A DNA stretch of 64,000 nt from Citrobacter freundii (lineage in GTDB: Bacteria > Bacteroidota > Bacteroidia > Chitinophagales > Chitinophagaceae): contig QFQQ01000026.1 in the NCBI GenBank assembly GCA_003243445.1, positions 1 through 64,000 of the forward strand, in the 5' to 3' direction. A program made the position numbers and the translations under genes. Below the pieces are notes generated by a model. That model saw nothing but the letters and a program-made list of their open reading frames with translations, was not told the origin of the DNA and did no database searches. Position 1 is the first letter of the stretch. Each line of letters starts with the position of its first letter. Shown piece after piece: positions 53,486 through 62,214 of this stretch.

Positions 53486-54214
53486 ATGGAACGAATACAG
53501 GCACTGATAGACAGATTAAATCAACAGGCTGAGCAGGGCGCCGATACTAACCAGTTACTGGCAACTGTGCAACTTCTCCAGAGCGAATTATTGAATCAGC
53601 AACAGCAGTCCAGACGGTTGGGCACTTCCAAGGTAGCGGTAGTAATGCCGGCTGCAATGCAGGTTGATGCCGGTCAGTTTGAACGCTATGCACCGCGTCC
53701 ACAGGAAAACCATGCACCCGTTCAGCAGGTGGTAACTGAAGTGAAAGAGGCCGCGCCGGAGCCTGAAATGGAAACGGTGATCGTGGAGGAGAAGACAGTG
53801 ATCGCGTATAAACAACCTGTGTATCAGCCTCAGCCCGTCTCACAGCACGAGATCGTTCCGGATCCATTGAATGAGATCCCCACTCTTTCTCATCAGGCAA
53901 AGAGTAGCGAGGGGCAGTCGCTCAACGATAAACTCAAACAGGTAAAGACCGAACTCGGCGAACTGCTGAAAGATTCTCCAGTAAAAGATCTGCGCAAAGC
54001 AATCGGCATCAACGATCGATTTGTATTTATCAATGATCTGTTCCGTGGTGATGAAGCGATGTATGAACGCAGTATCAAGACCATTAACGGCTTCAATATC
54101 TTCCCGGAAGCAGATTACTGGATCAGCCGCGAATTAAAAGTAAAGCTGGGATGGGATGCTGAACATCCGCTTGTTCTGCAGTTTGATCAGCTGGTCAAAA
54201 GACGTTTTTCCTGA
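53486..54214 (+). CDS. Coiled-coil protein of unknown function, conserved C-terminal domain
   Basis: A 242-aa protein without signal or membrane helix. Residues 1-45 are predicted coiled coil (IQALIDRLNQQAEQG, LLQSELLNQQQQ). Residues 50-140 form a low-complexity Pro/Glu/Gln linker. The last 90 or so residues form a compact helical domain with DLRKAIGINDRFVFINDLFR and a YWISRELKVKLGW end. I know no function for it. I start it at ATG 53486. Ten more codons upstream lie in the family A repeat. Its 3' end overlaps the convergent waaA gene by 28 bp. Confidence 0.82.
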   Translation: MERIQALIDRLNQQAEQGADTNQLLATVQLLQSELLNQQQQSRRLGTSKVAVVMPAAMQVDAGQFERYAPRPQENHAPVQQVVTEVKEAAPEPEMETVIVEEKTVIAYKQPVYQPQPVSQHEIVPDPLNEIPTLSHQAKSSEGQSLNDKLKQVKTELGELLKDSPVKDLRKAIGINDRFVFINDLFRGDEAMYERSIKTINGFNIFPEADYWISRELKVKLGWDAEHPLVLQFDQLVKRRFS

Positions 54215-55443
54215 ATATAGTTCATCACCTTGGCAGTAGCTCCTTTGGATTGATAAACAAAGTTTTTGGAAGCGATACAGGTCTCTTCATAGAACTTATT
54301 GTCATTGACCAGGCGTAGCAGGATACCTGTAAACGCTTTTTCATCCTCGATACTGAATGCACCCCCTGCCTCGATCAATCCCCCGGCTTCCATAAATTTT
54401 CTGTGTTCCGGTCCGAAAAAAACCGGTTTGCCATAAACTGCCGCTTCAAGTATGTTATGCAGACCTTCTTTAAATGCGCCACCTATATATGTGGTATGTG
54501 CGTAGCGATAAACACGCGACAATAAGCCGATATTATTAATGACAAGCACATCACTTTCACTGCTCTTTCTTTCTCCCGACAGCAATTGAGAGTATAAAAG
54601 ACAGCCGGGAAAAAGTGATTGAATCTGCGAAACATGATCATTGCTGATATCATGCGGCGCGATGATCAGCTTCATCTTCCCATTCATTGCGCTGAATGTT
54701 TTTTGCAGCACATTTTCATCCGCCGGCCAGCTGCTGCCTGCAATGATGGTTTTTGTATCACCGGTGAACTCTTCGATCAATGGAATAGGTTCGCCTTTTT
54801 CCGCAATATCTATTACGCGGTCAAATCGTGTATCTCCGGCGATCGTGTATTTGTCTTCGGACAAAACACGCGAAAGCAGTCCGGCCGATTCTTTATTCTG
54901 TATGAACAAATGTGTGATACAACGGAGCATCGTTCTGTATAAGCGTCCGTACCACTTGAAAAAGGCTGAGTTCTCTCTGAAAATAGCTGAAACCATTAAC
55001 AGTGGAATGCCGCGTTTGCGGATGCTGGAGAAATAATAATACCAGTACTCATATTTCACAAACACAACAAGCACCGGATCTACAATATCCAGAAAGCGTT
55101 TGGCATTCGAAGCGCTGTCAACAGGCAGGTAAAACACCCAGTCTGCTCCTTTATAGTTCTTCATGATCTCATAACCGGAAGGAGAGAAGAAGGTGACAAG
55201 CAGTTTATGATCCGGATGATCTTTCCGTAATTGCTCCAGCACCGGTCTTCCCTGTTCAAATTCCCCCAGGGAAGCACAGTGCATCCAAATGATCTTACTA
55301 TTCCCTTTCAACGCAGATTCCAGCCGCCTGAACAGCTCTTTCCGCCCGGAAAGGAACAATCCGGCTTTCCTATTGAACAAGGCGGCGATCCGTACACCGA
55401 TGCGGAAGAAAAAAAGGAAAATATTGTAGAAAATGAGTTCCAA
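54187..55443 (-). CDS. waaA: 3-deoxy-D-manno-octulosonic acid (Kdo) transferase
   Basis: A 418-aa GT30 enzyme that adds Kdo to lipid A precursors, the first core step of lipopolysaccharide. It begins with a membrane anchor (FYNIFLFFFRIGVRIAALF). The catalytic base is E61 in ASLGEFEQG, and the C-terminal nucleotide-sugar domain has AHTTYIGGAFKEGLHN and EAAVYGKPVFFGP. The length is normal. It is on the minus strand, ending inside the 3' end of the unknown coiled-coil gene, and shares no operon with the sugar genes that follow on the plus strand. Confidence 0.95.
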   Translation of the reverse strand: MELIFYNIFLFFFRIGVRIAALFNRKAGLFLSGRKELFRRLESALKGNSKIIWMHCASLGEFEQGRPVLEQLRKDHPDHKLLVTFFSPSGYEIMKNYKGADWVFYLPVDSASNAKRFLDIVDPVLVVFVKYEYWYYYFSSIRKRGIPLLMVSAIFRENSAFFKWYGRLYRTMLRCITHLFIQNKESAGLLSRVLSEDKYTIAGDTRFDRVIDIAEKGEPIPLIEEFTGDTKTIIAGSSWPADENVLQKTFSAMNGKMKLIIAPHDISNDHVSQIQSLFPGCLLYSQLLSGERKSSESDVLVINNIGLLSRVYRYAHTTYIGGAFKEGLHNILEAAVYGKPVFFGPEHRKFMEAGGLIEAGGAFSIEDEKAFTGILLRLVNDNKFYEETCIASKNFVYQSKGATAKVMNYIQEKRLLTS

Positions 55444-55479
55444 CAGGTAAATTTTTAACTGATTATGGGTCGCTGTCCG

Positions 55480-55610
55480 CTGACCGTTTCCGGTTGTCCG
55501 GAAAACAGCTTTATACGGTGTTTGCCACAGATTTTATCGATTATCTGTCGCTTTAAGTCATTATCGGTCAACGGAAAACGGTCAACGGGCAACAGTTTAC
55601 TCAGCCGTTT
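55480..55610. repeat. Family G inverted array (CGGTCAA heptamers)
   Basis: The left arm, about 55469-55495 (CTGACCGTTTCCGGTTGTCC), and the right arm, about 55566-55598 (CGGTCAACGGAAAACGGTCA and on), are complementary with a 7-bp period. The core of about 70 bp contains CACAGATTTTATCGATTATCTGTCG, itself a small hairpin. It lies between the divergent waaA and aminotransferase genes. Confidence 0.75.
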
Positions 55611-55745
55611 CCGACAAATGTAAAGTCAAACCCGGAAACTACCCGTATTTTACTATTTTTGCCCCACTTTGTGAAAAGGGGCTGCGTTGAGTGGTTGCAA
55701 ATGGCAAAGTGATCTCGTATTTTGTACCCCGCCAAAGATTGTTCT

Positions 55746-56891
55746 ATGCGACCTATTCAAATGGTTGATACCCAAACCCAGTATCAGAAAATTAAGGCTG
55801 AAGTTGATAAAGCGGTTTTGCAGGTGATGGAAAGTTCTGCTTTCATCAATGGCAAACCTGTGCAGGATTTTGCGAATAATCTCTCTGCTTATCTCGGCGT
55901 AAAGCATACGATCCCTTGTGCAAACGGAACTGATGCTTTACAGATCGCGCTGATGGCGCTGGATCTTCAGCCAGGTGATGAAGTGATCACACCTTCCTTT
56001 ACCTTTATTGCCACAACTGAAGTGATCGCATTGCTGCAGTTAAAGCCGGTCTTTGTGGATGTGGATCCGAAGACGTTCTGTATTGATCCGGCTTTGATTG
56101 AAAAAGCCATTACTCCAAAAACAAAAGCGATCGTTCCCGTTCATCTCTATGGCCATGTGGCGCCGATGGAGGAGATCATGAAGATCGCGGAAAAGCATAA
56201 GCTTTGGGTGATAGAGGATAACGCGCAGGCGATCGGCAGTACTTATACGTTCGCTGACGGAACGAAGAAAAAAGCCGGTGCGATCGGCCATATTGGCTGT
56301 ACATCTTTCTATCCTTCAAAGAATTTAGGTGCTTTCGGTGATGCCGGGGCAATATTTACCAATGATAATGCGTTGGCAGATCGGATGAAAATGATTGCCA
56401 ACCACGGCCAGAGCAGAAGATATTATCATGATGTGGTAGGTTGCAACAGCCGTTTGGATACGATACAGGCGGCCATCCTGGATATCAAGCTGAAGCACCT
56501 GGACGAGTATATCTCAGCCAGGGAAGCAGCGGCAGATTTCTACGATAATGCACTGTCGGGCCATACGGCTATCACAACCCCCTTCAGGGCTTCCTACTCC
56601 CGGCATGTATTTCACCAGTACACCATATTGCTTGACAATGGAAAAGATGCGGCGGCTCTCCGGAACGGGCTCAACAGTTTCCTGGCTGAACACAAGGTGC
56701 CTTCCATGATCTATTACCCTGTGCCTGGCCACAAACAGAAAATGTTTGAGCAGTTCAATGTAGCATCGCAATCGTTGCCAATTACAGATTGGCTCACTGA
56801 GCGGGTCATTTCTTTACCAATGCACACCGAATTGGATAAAGACCAGCTGGGCTTTATCGCAGATAAGGTGCTAGGATATTTGAATAATTAA
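55746..56891 (+). CDS. DegT/DnrJ/EryC1/StrS family sugar aminotransferase
   Basis: A 381-aa PLP enzyme that transaminates a keto-sugar nucleotide for envelope polysaccharide synthesis. The PLP lysine is K192 in FYPSKNLGAFGDAG. The ANGTDALQIAL motif (near 60) binds the phosphate, and DNAQAIG (near 162) is another conserved block. I start it at ATG 55746 rather than the in-frame TTG eight codons upstream. A TATTTTTG box at 55654-55661 could be its -7 element. It leads a plus-strand cluster of nucleotide-sugar genes, with 28 bp to ugd. Confidence 0.92.
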   Translation: MRPIQMVDTQTQYQKIKAEVDKAVLQVMESSAFINGKPVQDFANNLSAYLGVKHTIPCANGTDALQIALMALDLQPGDEVITPSFTFIATTEVIALLQLKPVFVDVDPKTFCIDPALIEKAITPKTKAIVPVHLYGHVAPMEEIMKIAEKHKLWVIEDNAQAIGSTYTFADGTKKKAGAIGHIGCTSFYPSKNLGAFGDAGAIFTNDNALADRMKMIANHGQSRRYYHDVVGCNSRLDTIQAAILDIKLKHLDEYISAREAAADFYDNALSGHTAITTPFRASYSRHVFHQYTILLDNGKDAAALRNGLNSFLAEHKVPSMIYYPVPGHKQKMFEQFNVASQSLPITDWLTERVISLPMHTELDKDQLGFIADKVLGYLNN

Positions 56892-56919
56892 CAACCTTAA
56901 CCATAATCAACACGCATTC

Positions 56920-58263
56920 ATGAAAATCGCTGTAGTAGGAACCGGATACGTAGGACTTGTAACCGGAACCTGTTTTGCCGAAACCGGCAATACCGTAACC
57001 TGTGTAGACATCGACATCACCAAGGTGACCAAACTGAGCAATGGAGAGATCACCATCTACGAACCGGGTCTGGAGAAATTATTTCTCAGGAACCTGAAAG
57101 AAGAACGTCTTCATTTCACCACCAGCCTGGAAGAAGGGATCAAAGATGCATCCATCATCTTCCTGGCGCTTCCGACGCCTCCGGGAGAAGATGGTTCCGC
57201 TGACCTGAAATATATCCTTGGTGTGGCTGATCAACTTGGAACATTGCTGAATAACGATGATTACAAAGTGATCGTTGACAAAAGCACTGTACCTGTTGGC
57301 ACTGCCGAAAAAGTTAAAGCCGCAATACTTGCAAGCGCTGCCAAAGCGGGCAGAAATATTGACGAAGCATTTGACGTTGTATCCAACCCTGAGTTCCTCA
57401 GAGAAGGTGTGGCCGTTGATGACTTCATGAAACCTGATCGCGTAGTGATCGGTACAAGCAATGAGAAAGCGAAAAAAGTAATGGGCGATCTTTATGCACC
57501 ATTCGTTCGCCAGGGTAACCCGATCATCTTTATGGATGAGCGTTCTGCAGAGCTCACCAAATATGCAGCCAACTCATTTCTCGCAACAAAGATCTCTTTC
57601 ATGAATGAGATCGCGCGTCTTTGCGAGTTGCTGGGCGCAGACGTTGACATGGTACGCCGCGGTGTCGGCAGCGATGACCGTATCGGCAAACGCTTCCTGT
57701 TCCCGGGTATCGGTTATGGCGGTAGCTGTTTCCCTAAAGATGTGCAGGCTCTCGTGAAATCATCAGTAGAAGTGAAATATGATTTCAAGATCCTGAACGC
57801 GGTAATGGAAGTGAACGAAACTCAGAAACTTCACCTCTTCCCCAAGATCCAGAAGTATTTCAACAATAACCTGAAAGGAAAGCATTTCGCACTATGGGGG
57901 CTTGCTTTCAAACCAAATACAGATGATATCCGCGAAGCACCGGCTTTGTATATGATCGATGCGCTGACTGCTGCCGGCGCAACAGTATCTGCATTCGACC
58001 CTGAAGCAATGAACAATGTGAAAAAGACGATCGGCGACAAGATCACTTATGCAGAAAGCCAGTATGCCGCATTGCAGGGCGCAGATGCACTGATCATCGC
58101 AACAGAATGGAACGAGTTCAGAACACCTGACTTCCTCAAGATCGTTTCTTCATTGAAAAACAAAACAATTTTCGACGGACGTAATCTTTTTGATGTAGCT
58201 GCAATCCGTGAACTCGGATTCCACTATGAAAGTATCGGAAGAGCTCCATCAGTAGCTAAATAA
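56920..58263 (+). CDS. ugd: UDP-glucose 6-dehydrogenase
   Basis: A 447-aa NAD-dependent enzyme that oxidises UDP-glucose to UDP-glucuronate in two steps. Nucleotide-binding motif GTGYVGLVTGTCFA at residues 7-20, and the catalytic cysteine C270 in GYGGSCFPKD. The C-terminal UDP-binding domain starts near FALWGLAFKPNTDDIREAP. It is followed 15 bp later by the gene for UDP-xylose synthase, which uses its product, so the two form a pathway pair. Confidence 0.95.
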   Translation: MKIAVVGTGYVGLVTGTCFAETGNTVTCVDIDITKVTKLSNGEITIYEPGLEKLFLRNLKEERLHFTTSLEEGIKDASIIFLALPTPPGEDGSADLKYILGVADQLGTLLNNDDYKVIVDKSTVPVGTAEKVKAAILASAAKAGRNIDEAFDVVSNPEFLREGVAVDDFMKPDRVVIGTSNEKAKKVMGDLYAPFVRQGNPIIFMDERSAELTKYAANSFLATKISFMNEIARLCELLGADVDMVRRGVGSDDRIGKRFLFPGIGYGGSCFPKDVQALVKSSVEVKYDFKILNAVMEVNETQKLHLFPKIQKYFNNNLKGKHFALWGLAFKPNTDDIREAPALYMIDALTAAGATVSAFDPEAMNNVKKTIGDKITYAESQYAALQGADALIIATEWNEFRTPDFLKIVSSLKNKTIFDGRNLFDVAAIRELGFHYESIGRAPSVAK

Positions 58264-58278
58264 AACTAACCGCTTATT

Positions 58279-59262
58279 ATGTCAAGAAAACGAGTACTCG
58301 TTACAGGTGCCGCAGGCTTTCTGGGTTCACATCTCTGCGACCGTTTTATCAAGGAAGGATTTCATGTGATTGCAATGGATAACCTGATCACAGGTGACCT
58401 GCGCAATATCGAACATCTGTTCAAGCTCGAACAATTTGAGTTCTATCATCACGACGTAACAAAATTCATTCATATTCCCGGGCAACTGGACTACATCATG
58501 CACTTTGCATCTCCGGCCAGCCCGATCGATTACCTGAAGATCCCAATTCAGACGCTGAAAGTGGGAGCGATGGGTACGCATAACTGTCTTGGTCTTGCAA
58601 AAGCGAAGGGCGCCCGCATACTCGTTGCTTCAACCAGTGAAGTATATGGAGATCCGCTGGTGCATCCGCAAACGGAAGAATACTGGGGCAATGTAAACCC
58701 GGTTGGTCCGCGCGGTGTATATGACGAGGCAAAACGTTATATGGAATCCATTACCATGGCATATCATACATTCCATGGAGTGGAAACGCGTATCGTCCGC
58801 ATCTTTAATACCTATGGTCCAAGAATGCGGCTGAATGACGGCCGTGCTCTTCCGGCATTCATCGGTCAGGCGCTGAGAGGTGAGGACATGACGGTGTTTG
58901 GAGACGGCTCTCAGACACGCAGCTTCTGCTATGTGGATGATCTGATCGAAGGTATCTACCGTTTGCTTATGAGCGATTATCACCAGCCGGTGAACGTGGG
59001 AAATCCCAATGAAATTTCATTAAAGGATTTCGCTGAAGAAGTACTGAAACTGACCGGCGGAAAAGTGAAGATCGCTTATAAACCGCTGCCGGTCGATGAT
59101 CCGAAACAACGGAAGCCGGATATCACCAAAGCAAAAAGCATTCTTAACTGGGAACCCAAAGTAGGCAGAAGCGAAGGTTTGAAAATAACCTATGACTACT
59201 TCAAGTCATTACCGGAAGAAGAATGGAGAAAACAACCAAAAGAATTTGTAAGTAACAAGTAA
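58279..59262 (+). CDS. uxs: UDP-glucuronate decarboxylase (UDP-xylose synthase)
   Basis: A 327-aa extended SDR enzyme that converts UDP-glucuronate to UDP-xylose. Dinucleotide-binding motif TGAAGFLGSHL at residues 9-19, a TSEVYGDPLVHPQ segment, and the catalytic Y148 and K152 in VYDEAKR. The RIFNTYGPRM block and QTRSFCYVDDLIEG are typical of the UXS group and not of UDP-glucose 4-epimerase, because of the NPVGPRGVYDEAKR context. It lies right after ugd, which supports the assignment. Confidence 0.92.
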   Translation: MSRKRVLVTGAAGFLGSHLCDRFIKEGFHVIAMDNLITGDLRNIEHLFKLEQFEFYHHDVTKFIHIPGQLDYIMHFASPASPIDYLKIPIQTLKVGAMGTHNCLGLAKAKGARILVASTSEVYGDPLVHPQTEEYWGNVNPVGPRGVYDEAKRYMESITMAYHTFHGVETRIVRIFNTYGPRMRLNDGRALPAFIGQALRGEDMTVFGDGSQTRSFCYVDDLIEGIYRLLMSDYHQPVNVGNPNEISLKDFAEEVLKLTGGKVKIAYKPLPVDDPKQRKPDITKAKSILNWEPKVGRSEGLKITYDYFKSLPEEEWRKQPKEFVSNK

Positions 59263-59290
59263 CCGGCGCGGATCTTAACGCCGTATCGAT

Positions 59291-59346
59291 AACCGCAGAA
59301 ACATGAACGCAATAACCATCGGTTTGCGGGAGCCGTTTCTGCGGTT
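59291..59346. other. 12-bp inverted repeat between uxs and the second dehydrogenase
   Basis: AACCGCAGAAAC (59291-59302) and GTTTCTGCGGTT (59335-59346) are exact complements with a 32-nt loop. It could be an mRNA hairpin that weakens transcription between the two gene groups. It has no U-tract and does not belong to the array families. Confidence 0.5.
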
Positions 59347-59401
59347 TAACTTATATTGACTACTTAAAACTTGATCACTTTAGCAGTATCAAACATTTTT
59401 C

Positions 59402-60691
59402 ATGTTTCAGGAACTAACAGATAAAAAGAAAAAGCTTGCCGTAATCGGACTTGGATACGTTGGTTTGCCAATCGCACTCGAATTTGCACGCAAACTTTCT
59501 GTGATCGGATTTGATATCAATGCAAAGAGGATCGATATGATGAAGAATGGTATCGATCCCAGTAATGAGCTGGAGGCTGAAGCTTTTGAAGGTTGTGATA
59601 TCACCTTCACTAACTCTCTCGATGTGTTAAAAGAAGCATCATTTTATATCGTTGCAGTTCCAACGCCAGTGGATGAACATAAAGTTCCGGATCTTGTGCC
59701 TGTACAACGTGCTTCTGAAACCATTGGTAAAGTAGTGAAGAAAGGAGATTATGTTGTGTTTGAATCGACCGTATATCCCGGTTGCACGGAAGAAGATTGT
59801 CTTCCGGTAATCGAGAAGTTGTCAGGGTTGAAAAATATAACTGATTTCAAACTTGGTTATTCTCCTGAAAGGATCAATCCGGGTGATAAGAATCATACCT
59901 TATCATCTATTGTGAAAGTTGTTTCAGGTTGTGACCAGGAATCGCTCGAACAGATCGCGAAAGTTTATTCCCTTGTGGTGAAAGCTGGTGTTCACCAGGC
60001 TTCTTCCATCAAAGTTGCCGAAGCTGCAAAGATCATTGAGAATACACAACGCGATCTGAATATCGCGTTGATGAACGAACTCTCCATAATCTTCAATAAG
60101 ATGGGCATTAATACTTTTGAAGTACTGGAAGCCGCCGGAACCAAGTGGAACTTTCTGAAATTTCAACCAGGTCTTGTGGGCGGACATTGCATTGGCGTTG
60201 ATCCGTATTATCTCACACATAAAGCAAATGAACTTGGCTATAAATCCCAGGTGATCCTTGCAGGCCGCACCATCAATGATGATATGGCAAATTATGTGGC
60301 AAAGAATATCGTCCAGCATCTGATCAAAACCGTCGGCAATGTAAAAGACGCAAGAGTGCTGATCAAAGGCGCAACATTCAAAGAGAACGTGAGCGATATC
60401 CGTAATTCAAAAGTTGCTGATGTGGTCAAGGCTCTGCAGGCTTTCTATGTGAACGTTGACGTTGAGGATCCACATGCGGACACTGACGAACTTGATCATG
60501 AATACGGTTTCAGATTGGCTGACACGGTCGGAAATGATTACGATGCAGTGATCGTCACCGTTCCTCATGCCGATTATGCCAAACTGGATGACGCTTACTT
60601 TGCAGGCATCACAAAACCGCATGGACTCATCGCTGATCTGAAAGGGATTTTTAGAAACAAGATTATTAACAGAGCTTATTGGAGTTTATAA
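59402..60691 (+). CDS. Nucleotide-sugar dehydrogenase (UDP-HexNAc 6-dehydrogenase type)
   Basis: A 429-aa enzyme of the UDP-glucose/GDP-mannose dehydrogenase family. It is closest to the TviB/WbpA/WbpO subgroup that makes UDP-N-acetyl-hexosaminuronic acids. Evidence: GLGYVGLPIALEFA at residues 16-29, catalytic C263 in GGHCIGVDPYYLTHKA (the diagnostic motif of this subgroup), and the C-terminal GATFKENVSDIRNSKVADV. The exact sugar (GlcNAc, GalNAc or ManNAc) is not decided by sequence alone. It is the second dehydrogenase in the cluster, 3 bp from rfbC. Confidence 0.9.
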   Translation: MFQELTDKKKKLAVIGLGYVGLPIALEFARKLSVIGFDINAKRIDMMKNGIDPSNELEAEAFEGCDITFTNSLDVLKEASFYIVAVPTPVDEHKVPDLVPVQRASETIGKVVKKGDYVVFESTVYPGCTEEDCLPVIEKLSGLKNITDFKLGYSPERINPGDKNHTLSSIVKVVSGCDQESLEQIAKVYSLVVKAGVHQASSIKVAEAAKIIENTQRDLNIALMNELSIIFNKMGINTFEVLEAAGTKWNFLKFQPGLVGGHCIGVDPYYLTHKANELGYKSQVILAGRTINDDMANYVAKNIVQHLIKTVGNVKDARVLIKGATFKENVSDIRNSKVADVVKALQAFYVNVDVEDPHADTDELDHEYGFRLADTVGNDYDAVIVTVPHADYAKLDDAYFAGITKPHGLIADLKGIFRNKIINRAYWSL

Positions 60692-60694
60692 TTT

Positions 60695-61255
60695 ATGCCT
60701 TTTATTGAAACTGGTATTGAAGGCTTGCTTATTTTCGAACCAAAAGTGTTTGAAGATAGCCGCGGGTATTTTTTCGAAGCATATAATGCAGATACGTTTG
60801 CTGCAAACGGAATCAATTACAGGTTTATCCAGGATAATCAATCATCTTCTTCCTACGGTGTGATACGTGGATTGCATTTCCAGAAAGAACCGCACGCGCA
60901 AACCAAACTGGTCAGAGCACTGACAGGAACAATACTCGATGTTGCAGTGGATATCAGAACAGGTTCTCCAACTTATGGAAGATCATTTTCGATCGAACTT
61001 TCTGCTGAAAACAAAAAGCAATTGCTGATTCCAAAAGGGTTTGCACATGGATTTTCCGTATTGAGCGAGCGTGCCGAGGTTTTTTATAAATGCGATTCAT
61101 TTTATAATAAAGAAAGCGACGGAGGTATCCATTTTGCCGATCCTGCACTTGAAATAGATTGGAAGATCGATATCACTAAAGCCGTTATTTCTGAAAAGGA
61201 TCAACAGTTGCCATTGCTTGGCGAATGCCAGCATAATTTTACATTCAAACAATAA
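60695..61255 (+). CDS. rfbC: dTDP-4-dehydrorhamnose 3,5-epimerase
   Basis: A 186-aa cupin that epimerises the 4-keto sugar in the dTDP-L-rhamnose pathway. Typical motifs are PKVFEDSRGYFFEAYN, GVIRGLHFQ with catalytic H61, and the barrel strand EVFYKCDSFYN with the second active-site tyrosine. The length fits. It is translationally coupled to rfbD by a one-base overlap (TAATG). The genes for the first two steps (rfbA and rfbB) are not in the window. Confidence 0.95.
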   Translation: MPFIETGIEGLLIFEPKVFEDSRGYFFEAYNADTFAANGINYRFIQDNQSSSSYGVIRGLHFQKEPHAQTKLVRALTGTILDVAVDIRTGSPTYGRSFSIELSAENKKQLLIPKGFAHGFSVLSERAEVFYKCDSFYNKESDGGIHFADPALEIDWKIDITKAVISEKDQQLPLLGECQHNFTFKQ

Positions 61256-62127
61256 TGGTCGTAAAACAAAAAATACTGGTAACAGGCGCAAACGGGCAGC
61301 TTGGAAAAGAGTTGCAGACACTCGCTGAACAGTTTGTGATCTTCGATTTCATCTTTCTTACAAGGGAAGATCTTTCCATTCATGATAAGGTAGCCGTTGA
61401 TGCTGTTTTTGATCAATACGTTCCGCAGTATTGTATAAACTGTGCTGCCTACACTGCGGTGGACAAAGCGGAGACAGACAGGGAAAACGCGTTTCTCGTA
61501 AATGCGGAAGGCGCAGCAAACCTTGCTGCCGCCAGTAAGAAATGCAATACTCGGTTTATTCATATCTCCACGGATTATGTGTTTGATGGGAAGGGGACTT
61601 CACCGTACACTGTTGATGCACCAACAGGTCCTCAAAGCGTTTACGGAGAATCCAAACTCGAAGGTGAAAGAAAGGCGCAGGCCGGCAATGATCAATCAAT
61701 GATCATCCGCACATCATGGGTATATTCTGAGTTTGGAAAGAATTTCGTGAAGACGATGCTGAGACTGATGAGTGAGAAACCCGAGATCAATGTTGTAAGT
61801 GACCAGGTTGGTTCTCCTACTTATGCCGCTGATCTTGCAAAGGCAATCATGCAGATCATCTCTTCGGGCGAATGGCATGCGGGCATTTATCATTACAGCA
61901 ATACAGGCATCACCAATTGGTTTGAATTTGCATCCGCGATCAAAGAAATTTCCAACAGCAGCTGTGTTGTAAAGCCCATACCAGGCAGCGCTTATCCGAC
62001 TCCTGCAAAAAGACCTTCCTATTCTGCAATGGATCTTTCAAAGATCGGAGAAGTATATGGTATCAGGCCGCCTGAGTGGAAAGAGAGTTTGCGTGTTTGT
62101 ATCAGCGTGCTAAACGCAATAAAGTAA
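61255..62127 (+). CDS. rfbD: dTDP-4-dehydrorhamnose reductase
   Basis: A 290-aa SDR enzyme that gives dTDP-L-rhamnose. Nucleotide-binding motif TGANGQLGKEL at about 10-20, the ISTDYVFDGKG segment, and the catalytic Y/K pair in QSVYGESKLEGE. The reading frame ends IK-stop, and the last AAG-TAA comes from the first family A unit downstream, so the array supplies the final lysine and stop. It is the last gene of the sugar cluster and converges with the AraC gene. Confidence 0.95.
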   Translation: MVVKQKILVTGANGQLGKELQTLAEQFVIFDFIFLTREDLSIHDKVAVDAVFDQYVPQYCINCAAYTAVDKAETDRENAFLVNAEGAANLAAASKKCNTRFIHISTDYVFDGKGTSPYTVDAPTGPQSVYGESKLEGERKAQAGNDQSMIIRTSWVYSEFGKNFVKTMLRLMSEKPEINVVSDQVGSPTYAADLAKAIMQIISSGEWHAGIYHYSNTGITNWFEFASAIKEISNSSCVVKPIPGSAYPTPAKRPSYSAMDLSKIGEVYGIRPPEWKESLRVCISVLNAIK

Positions 62128-62214
62128 AAATTAAAAAGTAAAAAGTGAAAGCGTCTTAATCGAAAGAGAATCCCTTCCGGGGATTTTTACTTTTTACTTT
62201 TGAATTTTTACTTC
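62120..62214. repeat. Family A inverted array between rfbD and the AraC gene
   Basis: The A-rich arm 62120-62149 contains the rfbD stop codon. The T-rich arm 62182-62214 contains the stop codon of the convergent AraC gene. The core is about 30 bp. This is the cleanest case of both arms ending in stop codons of the flanking genes. Confidence 0.9.
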
